Of a DNA stretch of 64,000 bases, positions 8,441 to 17,755 are shown one piece after another; the stretch's first letter is position 1, and the number at the start of each line of letters is the position of its first letter. The position numbers were made by a program, and so were the translations under genes. Origin of the DNA: Variovorax paradoxus B4. GTDB taxonomy: Bacteria > Pseudomonadota > Gammaproteobacteria > Burkholderiales > Burkholderiaceae_C. The stretch is taken from NCBI RefSeq assembly GCF_000463015.1, contig NC_022247.1:558001-622000 (forward strand), written 5' to 3'. The notes beneath the pieces were generated by a model, which ran no database searches, was not told the origin of the DNA, and saw only the letters and a list, made by a program, of their open reading frames with translations.

Positions 8441-9697
8441 TCAGGCGAGCTCGAAGGCAGGGAGCTTCCTGGGCACGGCCACGTTCCGCAATGTGGCGTA
8501 CACCGGCAGGCCGTTGCGATAGGCGGGGTAGTCCTCGCCCTCGATCAGCGGCAGAAGGTAGCGCCTGCACTTGTCGGTGATGCCCCAGCCGTCGTCCGAG
8601 ATGAAGTCGCGCGGCATGGGTTTTTCGACGTTCGCCACTGCGTCGAGCGGCGCGCTGCCGATGCGGTAGGCATAGGGCGCATCGGAGGTGCGCTCGATGG
8701 TGGGCATCACCGCGTTGCGGCCTTCGAGCGCGAGCTCGACCGCGCGCTGCCCCAGCTCGTAGGCCTGCCTCACGTCGGTGGCCGAGGCAATGTGCCGGGC
8801 CGCGCGCTGCAGGTAGTCGGCCACGGCCCAGTGGAACTTGTGGCCCAGCGCCTCCTTGACCATCTGCGCCACCACGGGCGCCGCGCCGCCGAGCTGCGCA
8901 TGGCCGAAAGCGTCGCGCGTGCCCTGCTCGGCCAGGAAGCTGCCGTCGGGGTAGTGGCAGCCCTCGGACACCACCACCGAGCAGTAGCCATGCTGCTTCA
9001 CCAGCTCGTCGACGCGTGCGAGAAAGCGCGCCTTGTCGAACTCGATCTCGGGGAACAGCACCACCACCGGAATCCCATGGTCGGCCACGAGCCCGCCGGC
9101 GGCCGCGATCCAGCCCGCATGCCGCCCCATCACCTCGAGCACGAACACCTTGGTGGAGGTGGCCGCCATCGAGCGCACGTCGAACGAGGCTTCCAGCGTC
9201 GACACCGCCACGTACTTGGCCACCGAGCCGAAGCCCGGGCAGCAGTCGGTCAGCGGCAGGTCGTTGTCGATGGTCTTGGGCACGTGGATCGCCTGCAGCG
9301 GATAGCCCATCGACTGCGACAGCTGGCTCACCTTGAAGCAGGTGTCGGCCGAGTCGCCGCCGCCGTTGTAGAAGAAATAGCCGATGCCGTGCGCCTTGAA
9401 CACCTCGATGAGCCGCTCGTACTCGCGCCGGTTCTTCTCGAGCGACTTGAGCTTGTAGCGGCACGAACCGAAGGCGCCCGCGGGCGTGCTGCGCAGCGCC
9501 GCGATGGCTTCGGCCGGTTCGGCGCCGGTGTCGATCAGCTCCTCGGTCAGCGCGCCGATGATGCCGTTGCGCCCGGCGTAGACGTTGCCGATGCGGTCCG
9601 GATGTTTTCGTGCCGTCTCGATCACGCCGCAGGCCGACGCATTGATGACCGAGGTGACGCCGCCCGACTGGGCGTAGAAGGCGTTGAGGATGGGCAT
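8441..9697 (-). CDS. 6-phosphofructokinase, probably PPi-dependent
   Basis: Glycolytic phosphofructokinase-fold enzyme, 418 aa from the ATG at 9697, which has a GGGAGA ribosome site 8 bases upstream; a longer frame to 9721 lacks one. The active-site motif PKTIDNDLP (about 140-148) has the Lys typical of pyrophosphate-linked enzymes in place of the Gly of ATP enzymes. The phosphate-donor loop is GGGDS (112-116) rather than the ATP-type GGDGS, putting Asp where ATP enzymes need Gly. It should convert fructose-6-phosphate and PPi reversibly to fructose-1,6-bisphosphate. Donor choice is inferred from these two motifs only. Confidence 0.88.
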   Translation of the reverse strand: MPILNAFYAQSGGVTSVINASACGVIETARKHPDRIGNVYAGRNGIIGALTEELIDTGAEPAEAIAALRSTPAGAFGSCRYKLKSLEKNRREYERLIEVFKAHGIGYFFYNGGGDSADTCFKVSQLSQSMGYPLQAIHVPKTIDNDLPLTDCCPGFGSVAKYVAVSTLEASFDVRSMAATSTKVFVLEVMGRHAGWIAAAGGLVADHGIPVVVLFPEIEFDKARFLARVDELVKQHGYCSVVVSEGCHYPDGSFLAEQGTRDAFGHAQLGGAAPVVAQMVKEALGHKFHWAVADYLQRAARHIASATDVRQAYELGQRAVELALEGRNAVMPTIERTSDAPYAYRIGSAPLDAVANVEKPMPRDFISDDGWGITDKCRRYLLPLIEGEDYPAYRNGLPVYATLRNVAVPRKLPAFELA

Positions 9698-9743
9698 GCG
9701 GCCATTCTCCCGCAGCCTCAAGTCAGACGCCAGTGCCCCTGTT

Positions 9744-10907
9744 TCAGCGCCCGCCCAGGCCCATCGCGCGCGTGATCACCTCTTTCATGATCTCGTTCGT
9801 GCCGCCATAGATGCGCTGCACCCGCGCATCGGCATACGCGCGCGTGATCGGGTACTCCCACATGAAGCCGTAGCCGCCGTGCAGCTGCACGCAGGCGTCC
9901 ATCACCTTGCACTGCAGGTCGGTGGTCCAGTACTTGGCCATGCTGGCGCTGGCGGTATCGAGCTTCTCGGCCATCAGCAGCTCGATGCACTTGTCGACGA
10001 ACACCTGCGCCACCTGCACCTCGGTCTGCAGCTCGGCGAGCGTGTAGCGCGTGTTCTGGTAGCTGCCCACCGGCTGGCCGAACACCTTGCGCTCCTTCAC
10101 GTACGCCACGGTCTGGTCGATGGCGGCCTGCGATGCGGCCACCGCGCTGATCGCGATCTGCAGCCGCTCCCACGGCAACTGCTCCATCAGGCAGACGAAG
10201 CCGCGGTTCAGTTGCGCGGCATCGCCGAGCAACGCGTCGGCCGGCAGCCGCACGTCGTTGAAGAACAGCTCGGAGGTGTCCTGCGCCTTCAGCCCCAGCT
10301 TCTTGAGCCGCTTGCCCTTCTCGAAGCCCGGCATGCCGCGCTCGACCAGGAACAGGCTGATGCCCTTGGCGCCGGCGGCCGGGTCGGTCTTGGCGACCAC
10401 GATCACCAGGTCGGCGTGCCAGCCGTTGGTGATGAAGGTCTTGCTGCCGTTGAGCAGGTAGCTGCCGTCGGGCTGGCGGATGGCGCTGGTCTTCACCGCC
10501 TGCAGGTCGCTGCCCGCGCCGGGCTCGCTCATCGCGATGGCGCCGACCATCTCGCCGCTCGCGAGTTGGGGGAGGTAGTGCTGCTTCTGCGCATCGGTGC
10601 CGTAGCGCAGGACGTAGGGCGCCACGATCTCGCTGTGCAGCCCGAAGCCGATGCCCGTGAAGCCGCGCGCCCAGAGTTCCTCGAACTGGATCACCGAATA
10701 GAGCAGGTCGGCGCCCGCGCCGCCGTATTCCTCCGGCAGCGCCATGCAGAGAAAGCCGTTCCCGCCGGCCTTGGACCACACGGCGCGGTCCACGTAGCCC
10801 TGCTCTTCCCACGCCTCGTGGAAGGGCGCGATCTCCTTGTCCATGAAGCGGCGGAAGCTGTCGCGGAAGGCCTCGTGGTCGGCGCTGAAAAGCGTGCGTT
10901 CGATCAT
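9744..10907 (-). CDS. Acyl-CoA dehydrogenase
   Basis: FAD-dependent acyl-CoA dehydrogenase, 387 aa, from ATG 10907 (MIERTLFSADHEAFRDSFRR). It shows the first family signature (AIAMSEPGAGSDLQAVKT) and the second in the helical C-terminal domain (QLHGGYGFMWEYPITRAYAD). The C-terminus has RIYGGTNEIMKEVITR. Third gene of a tight operon after thiolase and enoyl-CoA hydratase; the gap to the hydratase stop is 4 bases. Likely oxidises fatty or branched acyl-CoA in beta-oxidation. Chain-length preference is not evident. Confidence concerns the family, not the substrate. Confidence 0.93.
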   Translation of the reverse strand: MIERTLFSADHEAFRDSFRRFMDKEIAPFHEAWEEQGYVDRAVWSKAGGNGFLCMALPEEYGGAGADLLYSVIQFEELWARGFTGIGFGLHSEIVAPYVLRYGTDAQKQHYLPQLASGEMVGAIAMSEPGAGSDLQAVKTSAIRQPDGSYLLNGSKTFITNGWHADLVIVVAKTDPAAGAKGISLFLVERGMPGFEKGKRLKKLGLKAQDTSELFFNDVRLPADALLGDAAQLNRGFVCLMEQLPWERLQIAISAVAASQAAIDQTVAYVKERKVFGQPVGSYQNTRYTLAELQTEVQVAQVFVDKCIELLMAEKLDTASASMAKYWTTDLQCKVMDACVQLHGGYGFMWEYPITRAYADARVQRIYGGTNEIMKEVITRAMGLGGR

Positions 10908-10911
10908 GGCC

Positions 10912-11717
10912 TCAGCGCCCGGGGAACGTTGGAGGGCGCTTCTGCAGGAAGGCACTCACGCCTTCGCGGAACGTGGGGCGGTCGATCAGCTCGCGCTGGC
11001 GTTCGCTTTCGTAGTGCAGTTGCTCGGCCAGCGTGTGGCGCTCGGCGGCCTCGAAGGCTTCGCGTGCCTCGACGACCGCATGCGCCGGCAGGCGGGCGAG
11101 CCGCTGCGCAATCGCGCGCGCTTCCTCCAGCAGCCGTTCGTCGTCCGCGCAGGCCCAGATCAGGCCCCACTGCACGGCGCGAGCGGCACTCAGGCGCTCG
11201 TCGAGCAGGGCCATGCCCATTGCACGCGCCTTGCCGGCGCGCCGCGGAATGGCCCAGGTGCAGCCCAGGTCCGGCACGATGCCGAGCTTGGGCAGGAAGG
11301 GCAGGTAGAAATACGCGCTGCGCGCCGCAATCGTCACGTCGGCCGCCAGCGCGAGGCCCACGCCGGCGCCGGCCGCGGCCCCGTTGACGGCCGCCACCAC
11401 TGGCACGGGCAGCGTGCGCAGCGTCTCGATCAGCGGGTTGCTGAGCGACTGCATCCACTCCGCGGTCTGCGCGCCGAGCGACTTGCCTTCCTGGCCGGGC
11501 GCCATCGCGCTCAAATCGGCGCCCACGCAAAAGGCCTTGCCGGCGCCGGTCAGGATCACGGCGCGCACCGCGCGGTCGTCGCGGATGCGCTCGAGCGTGT
11601 CGCGCAGCTCGACCTGCAGTTCTCGCGCAATCGGGTTCAGCTTGGCCGGCAGGTTCAGCGTGAGCGTGGCGATGCCGTCGGTCAGCTCGTAAAGCACATA
11701 AGGCTGCGGTGCGTTCA

Positions 11718-11718
<1 letters not shown>
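10912..11718 (-). CDS. Enoyl-CoA hydratase/isomerase family protein
   Basis: Crotonase-fold enzyme, 268 aa from ATG 11718 (MNAPQPYVLYELTDGIATLT). The oxyanion-hole segments are visible: GAGKAFCVGADLSAM and AVNGAAAGAGVGLALAADVT. PaaG-like residues (LPKLGIVPDLGCTW) suggest an enoyl-CoA hydratase or isomerase. Its ATG overlaps the thiolase stop by one base (TGATG), indicating translational coupling, and it is followed after 4 bases by acyl-CoA dehydrogenase. It supplies the hydration step in the same beta-oxidation unit. Confidence 0.92.
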
Positions 11719-12896
<1,178 letters not shown>

Positions 12897-12945
12897 GGTC
12901 ATGTCCCTCTCGAAAAGAAAACAGCGTGAACCGGGCGCCCAACGC

Positions 12946-12969
12946 AAAAAAGCCGCCCGTCACGGCGGC
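12946..12969 (-). terminator. Rho-independent terminator after the DUF2917 gene
   Basis: Read on the minus strand, a GCCGCC / GGCGGC stem (12964-12969 with 12952-12957) is followed directly by six T. It lies 50-80 bases beyond the DUF2917 stop and just before the thiolase operon, separating the two transcripts. Confidence 0.75.
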
Positions 12970-13026
12970 GGCGTTCAGTGCTTGGAAGGTCCATGGCATC
13001 GAGGTTCGATGCCGGGGCCGCTCAGG

Positions 13027-13347
13027 TCAAGCCGGGGACAACCCGAGCGGCAGCAGTCGCCAAGGCGACCGGCGGCGCGCCGGCGCGGGCAGCGGCATGG
13101 CCGCGGGCTGCGCGTCCGAGACCGTGATGCACGAGGCTTCCAGCGCCGACACCAGCACGCGCCGGTGTTCGCTGCCTTCGAAACGCTCGCCCGGGGCGAG
13201 CACGATGTCGCGCGGATCGCGGTCGAGCGTCACCCAGACCGAGCCGCTGCGGCATTCGATACCCACGCCAGCGCCGTCGGGCACGGCAAAGATGGAACGG
13301 GTCGGCAGGCTGACGTGAAAGCGGGAAGAGAGAGGCTGGGTGCTCAT
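13027..13347 (-). CDS. DUF2917 domain protein
   Basis: 106-aa protein of the DUF2917 family. The core reads IFAVPDGAGVGIECRSGSVW followed by VTLDRDPRDIVLAPGERFEG, a small cupin-like beta fold. Start ATG 13347 has a GGAG site 6 bases upstream. It is divergent from a LysR-type regulator with a perfect palindrome between the two starts, an arrangement I recall as common for DUF2917 genes in Burkholderiales. The function is unknown; regulation by the neighbouring LysR protein is the main inference. A terminator follows. Confidence 0.8.
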   Translation of the reverse strand: MSTQPLSSRFHVSLPTRSIFAVPDGAGVGIECRSGSVWVTLDRDPRDIVLAPGERFEGSEHRRVLVSALEASCITVSDAQPAAMPLPAPARRRSPWRLLPLGLSPA

Positions 13348-13361
13348 GGCAAGCTCCATTG

Positions 13362-13378
13362 CATTCGTGATACGAATG
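13362..13378. promoter_or_regulatory. LysR-type operator between DUF2917 gene and lysR
   Basis: CATTCGT-GAT-ACGAATG is a perfect inverted repeat and contains the T-N11-A pattern of LysR-family binding sites. It lies in the 82-base divergent region, 15 bases from the DUF2917 start and 51 bases from the regulator start. Such sites usually serve both autoregulation and control of the divergent target. Confidence 0.65.
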
Positions 13379-13429
13379 AATATAGTGGGTTGATCTCCCT
13401 CTTACACGCGGTCATTCGGAACTCGTTGC

Positions 13430-14365
13430 ATGCATCCAGAGAATGCGAAAACCCTCGGCGCCGTGGGTGGCGAACTTCCGCCGCTCGAGCTGCTGCGCAG
13501 TTTCGAGGCGGCGGCCCGCCGGCTGAGCTTCACGCTGGCGGCCGGCGAGCTGCACCTGACCCAGTCGGCCGTGAGCCGGCAGATCCAGCAGCTCGAAGCC
13601 AGCCTGGGCGTGCTGCTGTTCGAGCGCCGCCACCGCGCGCTGGCGCTCACCGAGGCGGGCGGCGTGATGCAGCGGGCCGTGACCGACAGCCTGGAGCGCC
13701 TGCGCGACGCCACGGCCCGGGTGCGTGCCAGCTCCGCGCCGCGCCAGGTGGCGATCACCACCACGCCGGGTTTCGCGTCGCTGTGGCTCATTCCGAAACT
13801 GGCGCGCTTCACCGGCAGCCATCCGCAGGTCGACGTGCGCGTGTCGGCCACGCTCGACGTGCTGGACCTGGAGAGCAGCCGTCTCGACCTGGCGGTGCGC
13901 TTTGCGCCGATCGGCCGCGGCGTCGGTCCGGCGCTGTTCGAGGAATCGGTGATCCCGCTGTGTTCGCCGCAGCTCGCCGCTTCGCTGCGCGAGCTGTCGG
14001 ATTTCTCGAAGCTCACCTTGCTCACCGTCGAATACCCGGACCACAGCGAGGCTCCCACCGCCGATTGGGAACCCTGGCTCAAGGTGATGGGGCTCGACGA
14101 CCTGCGCATGAAGAGCACGCTGCGCTTCACCCAGTACGCCGATGCGGTGGCCGCCGCCGTGGCGGGGCAGGGCGTGGTGATCGGCCGGCTGCCGCTGCTG
14201 CGCGAACTGGTGCAGGACGGCCGGCTGGTGGCGCCGCTCGGCGAGGGCGCGGCCTCGCATCGCGGCTACTTCATCGAGGCCTCGAGGCGTGCCGCCGGCA
14301 ACCGCGACGCACAGGAATTCGCGCAATGGCTGCGCGACGAAGCCGAGGCGGCGCAGCGAACCTGA
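13430..14365 (+). CDS. LysR-family transcriptional regulator (GcvA-like)
   Basis: 311-aa LysR regulator. The N-terminal winged helix-turn-helix (residues about 18-78) carries FEAAARRLSFTLAAGELHLT then QSAVSRQIQQLEASLG. The effector domain starts with QVAITTTPGFASLWLIPKLA, which is the GcvA-like pattern. Divergently transcribed from the DUF2917 gene with a palindrome in between. The effector is unknown. The start follows directly on an A+T-rich patch (GAATATAGT) that could be its -10 region. Confidence 0.92.
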   Translation: MHPENAKTLGAVGGELPPLELLRSFEAAARRLSFTLAAGELHLTQSAVSRQIQQLEASLGVLLFERRHRALALTEAGGVMQRAVTDSLERLRDATARVRASSAPRQVAITTTPGFASLWLIPKLARFTGSHPQVDVRVSATLDVLDLESSRLDLAVRFAPIGRGVGPALFEESVIPLCSPQLAASLRELSDFSKLTLLTVEYPDHSEAPTADWEPWLKVMGLDDLRMKSTLRFTQYADAVAAAVAGQGVVIGRLPLLRELVQDGRLVAPLGEGAASHRGYFIEASRRAAGNRDAQEFAQWLRDEAEAAQRT

Positions 14366-14402
14366 CAAGGCCCGCCGCGCACGCCCCGCAGAGGAAGAAC
14401 GG

Positions 14403-14975
14403 TCAACCCGGCAGCAGCACCTTGTCGACCACGTGGATCACGCCGTTCGACTGGTAGACATTGGCAATGGTCACGGTCGCGGTGCCGCCCTTGGCATCGC
14501 TCACCACCACGTTGCCGCCGCTCATCGTCGCGGTGAGCGTGCCGCCGCTCGCGGTCTTCAGCGTGGCCTTGCCGCCGCCTGCCTTGATGGCGCTCATGAG
14601 GGCCGCGCCATCCATCCGGCCGGGCACCACGTGGTAGGTCAGCACCTTGGCGAGCGTGGGCTTGTTCTCGGGCCTGAGCAGCGAGTCGACCGTGCCGGCC
14701 GGCAGCGCCGCAAAGGCCGCGTTCGTCGGCGCGAAAACGGTGAAGGGCCCGGGGCTCTTGAGTGTGCCCACCAGGTCTGCGGCCTTCACCGCGGCGACCA
14801 GCGTCGTGTGGTCCTTCGAATTCACGGCGTTGTCGACGATGTCTTTCGTCGGGTACATCGCGGCACCGCCCACCATCGGGTTCGACGGCGTGGCGTTGCT
14901 GCCGCTCATGCCCATGCCGCCCGCGCAAGCGCCGAGCAAGACCGAAACGCCGACCGCAATCACGAGTTTTTTCAT
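14403..14975 (-). CDS. Fasciclin (FAS1) domain lipoprotein
   Basis: 190-aa secreted protein. The N-terminus MKKLVIAVGVSVLLGACAGG has a lipobox (LGAC), predicting a lipoprotein. The single FAS1 domain occupies about residues 45-190, with the H1 motif GPFTVFAPTNAAFAALPAG and the H2-like YHVVPGRMDG, ending NVYQSNGVIHVVDKVLLPG. The start is set by an AGGAGT site 6 bases before ATG 14975; upstream in-frame codons are spurious. FAS1 proteins mediate adhesion or surface interactions; here no partner is adjacent. Its terminator is not obvious. Confidence 0.9.
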   Translation of the reverse strand: MKKLVIAVGVSVLLGACAGGMGMSGSNATPSNPMVGGAAMYPTKDIVDNAVNSKDHTTLVAAVKAADLVGTLKSPGPFTVFAPTNAAFAALPAGTVDSLLRPENKPTLAKVLTYHVVPGRMDGAALMSAIKAGGGKATLKTASGGTLTATMSGGNVVVSDAKGGTATVTIANVYQSNGVIHVVDKVLLPG

Positions 14976-15372
14976 TGAAGACTCCTGGTAAGAATGGTTC
15001 TGGAAAGACATCTGTGGAAACCGCCAGCAGCTCGGAAGCGCGATGCGCTTGAGAGGAATACGGCGCGGATGCGCGATTGGATTCGCACGCGACGCCGCGT
15101 CGGCTTTGCGCCACATCCGCGCGTGCGGCACTTGCGCGTCGGGTGCGTGCTCGCCAGAATCCGCCCTTCGTTTTTCAGCAACAGTTTTTCATCCGCGCCT
15201 GGCGACGACCAACCTCCCGGGCGGCAACACATTCAATGAACCGTTTCCTGAACACCTGATCCGCACACCGACCGCCCCGGCCGGATGTGCGTCCACGCAT
15301 CCGCCGAGGCCCATCGACAAAGGCCCCGCGCAGCCATTCGCCGGGGCTTTCCCGTTTCTGGAGTGTGCGCAC
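14976..15372. other. 397-base gene-poor stretch upstream of fasciclin gene and unknown cassette
   Basis: This region holds the presumed promoter of the minus-strand fasciclin gene on its left and the leader of the plus-strand unknown cassette on its right. I find no tRNA-like T-loop and no convincing ORF. A weak promoter-like pair (TTGCGC 15133-15138, CAGAAT 15156-15161, 17-base spacing) could drive the cassette, which would give a leader of about 200 bases. Confidence 0.4.
15262..15351 (+). promoter_or_regulatory. Structured 5' leader (two hairpins) before the unknown two-gene cassette
   Basis: Hairpin 1 pairs CGCACACCG (15262-15270) with CGG-A-TGTGCG (15282-15291, one bulged A). Hairpin 2 pairs GCCCCG with CGGGGC around 15322-15346 and is followed by a T-containing tail, so it resembles a terminator or attenuator placed just 22 bases before the 72-aa start codon. 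GGATG/CATCC at 15283-15302 could form an alternative to hairpin 1. It could equally be an upstream terminator. Confidence 0.4.
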
Positions 15373-15591
15373 ATGAGTGCTCAGCGAAAGGCCCGCGACG
15401 ACGACAAGCGTCTGGGCCGGTTCTATTTTTCGGTGCCGAATGCGGCACCTCGCAACCCCGTGGTGGCCGCCATTGCGCGCGGCGAATCGAATCAGAAGGC
15501 GGGCCGGCATCTGCGCACGCACCGCGCGGAGCGGCGCGCGCAGAAGGTGGCGTTGCAGAAGGCTGCGCGCAGTCTTGGGCGGGAAGGCTGA
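15373..15591 (+). CDS. Small basic protein of unknown function
   Basis: 72-aa protein, very rich in Arg and Lys (N-terminus MSAQRKARDDDKRLGRFYFS; C-terminal half RTHRAERRAQKVALQKAARS). I do not recognise the family. The composition suggests nucleic-acid or ribosome binding, but there is no defined motif. The ATG at 15373 has a GGAG site 9 bases upstream. It ends 2 bases before the 264-aa gene, whose ribosome site (GGAAGG) lies inside this gene, so the two form an operon behind a hairpin-bearing leader. No other start is as well supported. Confidence 0.6.
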   Translation: MSAQRKARDDDKRLGRFYFSVPNAAPRNPVVAAIARGESNQKAGRHLRTHRAERRAQKVALQKAARSLGREG

Positions 15592-15593
15592 CG

Positions 15594-16388
15594 ATGCGCG
15601 AAGACATGGACAAGGTCATCGTGGAACGCCCACGTCGCGGGGGTGGCGTGCGGGGCGACGGGCGCGCGTTTCGAAACAGCAAGGAACGCGGTTCGCATCT
15701 CGGCATGAAGCGTGGCTACGACCACCCGAAGGGGCTCAACGAGAACCTCCAGCCGCTCAGGCGCTGGCTGCACAAGCAGGCGCACCGTCCGTGGGACAAG
15801 GTGTGGAGCGAGCTCTGCGAGGGCATCGACCGGCGCAGCACGGTGCAGGCGCACATCTTCCTGCACATCGACGACTTCGTCGTGCGCGATGCGGTGATGC
15901 GCGGCGGCGAGGTGCTGGTGCGTTCGCGTGGGTCGGCGGGCAGCGACCGCGTGCCGCTGCGTGAAGCGCCCCACGTCGAACTCTTCGTGCATCCCGGCAC
16001 CGGCATCCTGTTGCTCAACCGGTGTCGGCGCGGCGCGGCGCAGCGCCGCAAGGCCGAACGCCAGGCGAAGGTGGCAGCGGTGGTGCAGGGGGTGGTGAAG
16101 CCCTACGCGCCCTACCATGTGATCGACGCCGTCACGCAGTGGCATCGCATCGACGGCTGCTGGTGGGAGGTGACGCTCGCACGTGTGCCCGAGGTGCGCC
16201 GGCTGGGGCCCGCGCCGCGCTGCTACGACGTGCTGCGGCGCTGCCTGGTCACGCGCCGCGGCTGCGAGCCGCCCGCTTTCGGCACCACCGACACGATGGC
16301 GATGTATGGCCGGCCCAACGTGTATGCAGAGTGCATGCGCAAGCTCGGCCGCGCGGAGGTGCGCTCGCGGCTGGGCGAGCGCGGTTGA
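15594..16388 (+). CDS. Uncharacterised conserved protein (KVIVERPRRGGG family)
   Basis: 264-aa soluble protein. The N-terminus MREDMDKVIVERPRRGGG, then GLNENLQPLRRWLHKQAHRP and a WDKVWSELCEGID stretch. From memory this resembles an uncharacterised family seen in Planctomycetes, Myxobacteria and some Proteobacteria; no function is known to me. The middle has PHVELFVHPGTGILLLNRCR and then a basic run. No catalytic signature, signal peptide or membrane helix is visible. Paired with the 72-aa basic protein. The real family and role need a profile search; the gene itself is well supported by ribosome site and length. Confidence 0.7.
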   Translation: MREDMDKVIVERPRRGGGVRGDGRAFRNSKERGSHLGMKRGYDHPKGLNENLQPLRRWLHKQAHRPWDKVWSELCEGIDRRSTVQAHIFLHIDDFVVRDAVMRGGEVLVRSRGSAGSDRVPLREAPHVELFVHPGTGILLLNRCRRGAAQRRKAERQAKVAAVVQGVVKPYAPYHVIDAVTQWHRIDGCWWEVTLARVPEVRRLGPAPRCYDVLRRCLVTRRGCEPPAFGTTDTMAMYGRPNVYAECMRKLGRAEVRSRLGERG

Positions 16389-16410
16389 GTGAATGCCTGC
16401 GCGATGCCGC

Positions 16411-17649
16411 TCAGGGCCGCGCGGATGCGAGGCTCGCGCTTTCGTGCGCACGCGGCAGCAACAGGAACGCCAGAGTGCCCACCGCCAGCATGCCCGTGAT
16501 CGTGAGGAACACCGCGCGAAACGGCTCCACGCCGTTCGACGTGGCCCACGACGCGGCCACACCCGTGGTCCACTGCATCAGCGACACGCCGAGGAACATC
16601 GCCATGTTGAGCAGCGACAGCGCGCGCCCCGTCATGGCCGCCGGATAGGCGGCGCGTGTGTACGAATACTGCAGCACCGAGTAGCCCGAGAGCAGGCCGT
16701 AGAGGATCGGCAGGCCGATGTCGACGGCGAGCGAATGCGTGAGGGCCATGAACGCGAACATCACCGCGGCTGCGAACGCGCAGCCCATGAGCCAGCGGCC
16801 GCGCCGCGCGCCGCCCGGGTCGAGGCGGCCGAACATGGCGGGGCTGATCATGCCGGCGATGGTCATCACCAGCGCCACATTGCCGCTGCTCACCAGCGAC
16901 AGCCCATGGCGGTCGTGCAGCACGGGGCCGAGCCAAAGGCCGCGCAGGGTGATGAACGCGGCATACGACACGCAGGCAAAGCACAGCAGGCCCAGCGTGT
17001 GCGGCATGGCAAAGAGCGGCAGCAGTTCACGCACGGCCTTGGCGAGCGTCTGGCGTTCGTGCGATGCCGCACGCGGCGGTTCGTGCACGCGCCAGAACAC
17101 GAAGCCCCACGACAGCACGGCGAAGCCCGCTAGGCAGGCATAGCCCGCGCGCCAGCTCGCGGCTTCGATCAGCAGCGCGAGCGGCGTGCCGGTAAACAGG
17201 ATGCCGAGCCCCGCCATGCTCATCACGAGGCCCGACATGGCAGTGAAGCGCGCGGCCTCAAAGTGCCGTGCGATGAACACGGTGCAGGCGAGAAAGGCCG
17301 GCGCGCAGCCGACGCCGATCATGGCCTGCCCGAGCAGCAGTGCATGGAAGCTGGGCGCCGCTGCACACAGGACCGCGCCCGCAATGGCAAGCGGAAAGGC
17401 CGTGAGCACCGTGCGCCGCACGCCGTAGATGTCGATCGACACACCCATCGCGAGCTGCGTCGCACCGAACGTGAAATGGAAGGTGCCAGCCCACAAGCCC
17501 AGCGCCTGGGCCGTAAGGCCGAAGTGCTGTGCGAGCGGCGTGGCCATCATCGCGCCGACCGTGCGAAAGGCCTGGCTCAGCGCGAAAGCGGAGGCCAGCA
17601 CGATCAGCATCGATGTGGCCGAACGTGTCGAGGCAGGGGAGAGGTTCAT
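16411..17649 (-). CDS. MFS transporter (paralogue of the one at 48949)
   Basis: 412-aa 12-helix major facilitator. Helix 1 reads [20 protein letters not shown] and the loop 2-3 motif A region is MGVSIDIYGVRRTVLTAFPL. The start ATG 17649 gives almost the same length and N-terminal alignment as the second transporter at 48949 (413 aa), which supports it; no clear ribosome site is seen for it or for an ATG at 17697. Both share the RTVGA(M/I)MA(T/S)PL segment and GLWLGP near mid-protein, so they belong to one subfamily. The substrate is unknown. It lies just downstream of the glcB terminator on the same strand. Confidence 0.9.
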   Translation of the reverse strand: MNLSPASTRSATSMLIVLASAFALSQAFRTVGAMMATPLAQHFGLTAQALGLWAGTFHFTFGATQLAMGVSIDIYGVRRTVLTAFPLAIAGAVLCAAAPSFHALLLGQAMIGVGCAPAFLACTVFIARHFEAARFTAMSGLVMSMAGLGILFTGTPLALLIEAASWRAGYACLAGFAVLSWGFVFWRVHEPPRAASHERQTLAKAVRELLPLFAMPHTLGLLCFACVSYAAFITLRGLWLGPVLHDRHGLSLVSSGNVALVMTIAGMISPAMFGRLDPGGARRGRWLMGCAFAAAVMFAFMALTHSLAVDIGLPILYGLLSGYSVLQYSYTRAAYPAAMTGRALSLLNMAMFLGVSLMQWTTGVAASWATSNGVEPFRAVFLTITGMLAVGTLAFLLLPRAHESASLASARP

Positions 17650-17705
17650 GGGGAGGCGCAGCGCTGGAGACGGAGGCAGCACGAATCCTAACGGCATGCC
17701 AAAGG

Positions 17706-17727
17706 AAAAACGGCGCCTCAGGCGCCG
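17706..17727 (-). terminator. Rho-independent terminator after glcB
   Basis: On the minus strand CGGCGCC-TGA-GGCGCCG is followed by five T. It starts 29 bases after the malate synthase stop codon and lies between that gene and the MFS gene. Confidence 0.8.
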
Positions 17728-17755
17728 TCGTTCTCAAGCCGATGCGTAAGCGCGG

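Noticed and set aside
15133..15372. Possible tRNA or small RNA gene in the gap before the unknown cassette
   Set aside because: No T-loop GGTTCRANYCC pattern or cloverleaf pairing; hairpins fit a leader or terminator better.
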